From contig CM034391.1 in assembly GCA_019925095.2 (NCBI GenBank), positions 5,794,551 through 5,858,550 of the forward strand: 64,000 nt of DNA, read 5' to 3'. Under the pieces are notes generated by a model. That model searched no databases and was not told where the DNA came from. It saw only the letters and a program-made list of their open reading frames with translations. Source of the DNA: Dendrolimus kikuchii. Lineage: Eukaryota; Arthropoda; Insecta; Lepidoptera; Lasiocampidae. Positions 63,803 to 64,000 of this stretch are shown here, in pieces. Numbering within the stretch: position 1 is the stretch's first letter; every line of letters begins with the position of its first letter. A program made the translations under genes and the position numbers.

Positions 63803-63971
63803 TGGCCGGTTCCTATATTTTACTATTCATTCCGGTGGGCTCCTATATCTTTCGGACCGTGCGCTTGCCTTACCATCGGTTGAATTTTTAGATTACTTAT
63901 ATGGAGCTTATGTCAAATTTTAACCGATAGTCCGGCAAATGAACGGTCGGTAAGATATAGGAACGATCCAA
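63803..63971 (+). mobile_element. MITE family G
   Basis: TGGCCGGTTCCTATATTTTA and GTAAGATATAGGAACGATCCA are inverted ends. The interior has two halves (gccttaccatcggttgaatt; ttatgtcaaattttaaccga). Confidence 0.75.
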
Positions 63972-64000
63972 TAGACAAAGTAGAACGAAATTATAATATG

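Overview
This is a eukaryotic, AT-rich, intron- and transposon-dominated window, most likely from a moth or butterfly (Lepidoptera). The reasons are a spliced insect-type arrestin gene, a BEL/Pao retroelement, two mori/cecropia-type mariner copies, an RTE-type LINE tail with tandem TATG/ATGT ends, and many short retroposons and fold-back elements of the kind common in Lepidoptera. No operons, rRNA or functional tRNA genes, or CRISPR arrays are visible. The species assignment is an inference.

Layout. 1-4816 holds the 3' part of a BEL/Pao element: partial gag, one in-frame UGA, then a complete protease-RT-RNase H-integrase reading frame, with a probable 3' LTR start and a long CA microsatellite behind it. 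5-41 kb is a graveyard of mobile DNA: two probable solo LTRs (5773-6440 minus, 9496-9814 plus), LINE 3' fragments, about a dozen copies of one ~300 bp SINE-like retroposon, a dead mariner (14436-15713), several MITEs with readable terminal inverted repeats and target duplications, a long CTACCA-rich array, a 70-bp-arm palindrome (11801-11947), a Penelope-like element with a GIY-YIG fragment (36901-38074), and a dead Tc1/mariner-type element split by a SINE (39362-40950).

From 41500 to at least 58148 on the plus strand lies the only convincing host gene: five consecutive exons of an arrestin (about 206 residues, essentially the N-domain). Its reading phases join exactly across all four introns (1.2, 6.9, 0.5 and 7.4 kb). 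The C-domain exons are not identified and probably lie beyond the right edge. Introns 1, 2 and 4 carry a ~95 bp minisatellite, a second mariner (46002-47286), a 40 bp tandem repeat, and a three-level nest: Harbinger-like MITE containing a SINE containing a 126 bp Penelope-derived hairpin flanked by a 13 bp duplication.

Right of the last exon (58.2-64 kb) the window returns to repeats: a head-to-head pair of MITEs, another SINE with a perfect palindrome at its head, LINE C-terminal fragments on both strands, and an RTE-type LINE end.

The most interesting signals are the ORF-less Penelope-derived palindromes with degenerate hammerhead-like cores, the UGA-CUA context between gag and pol, the 70-bp hairpin, and the divergent arrestin.
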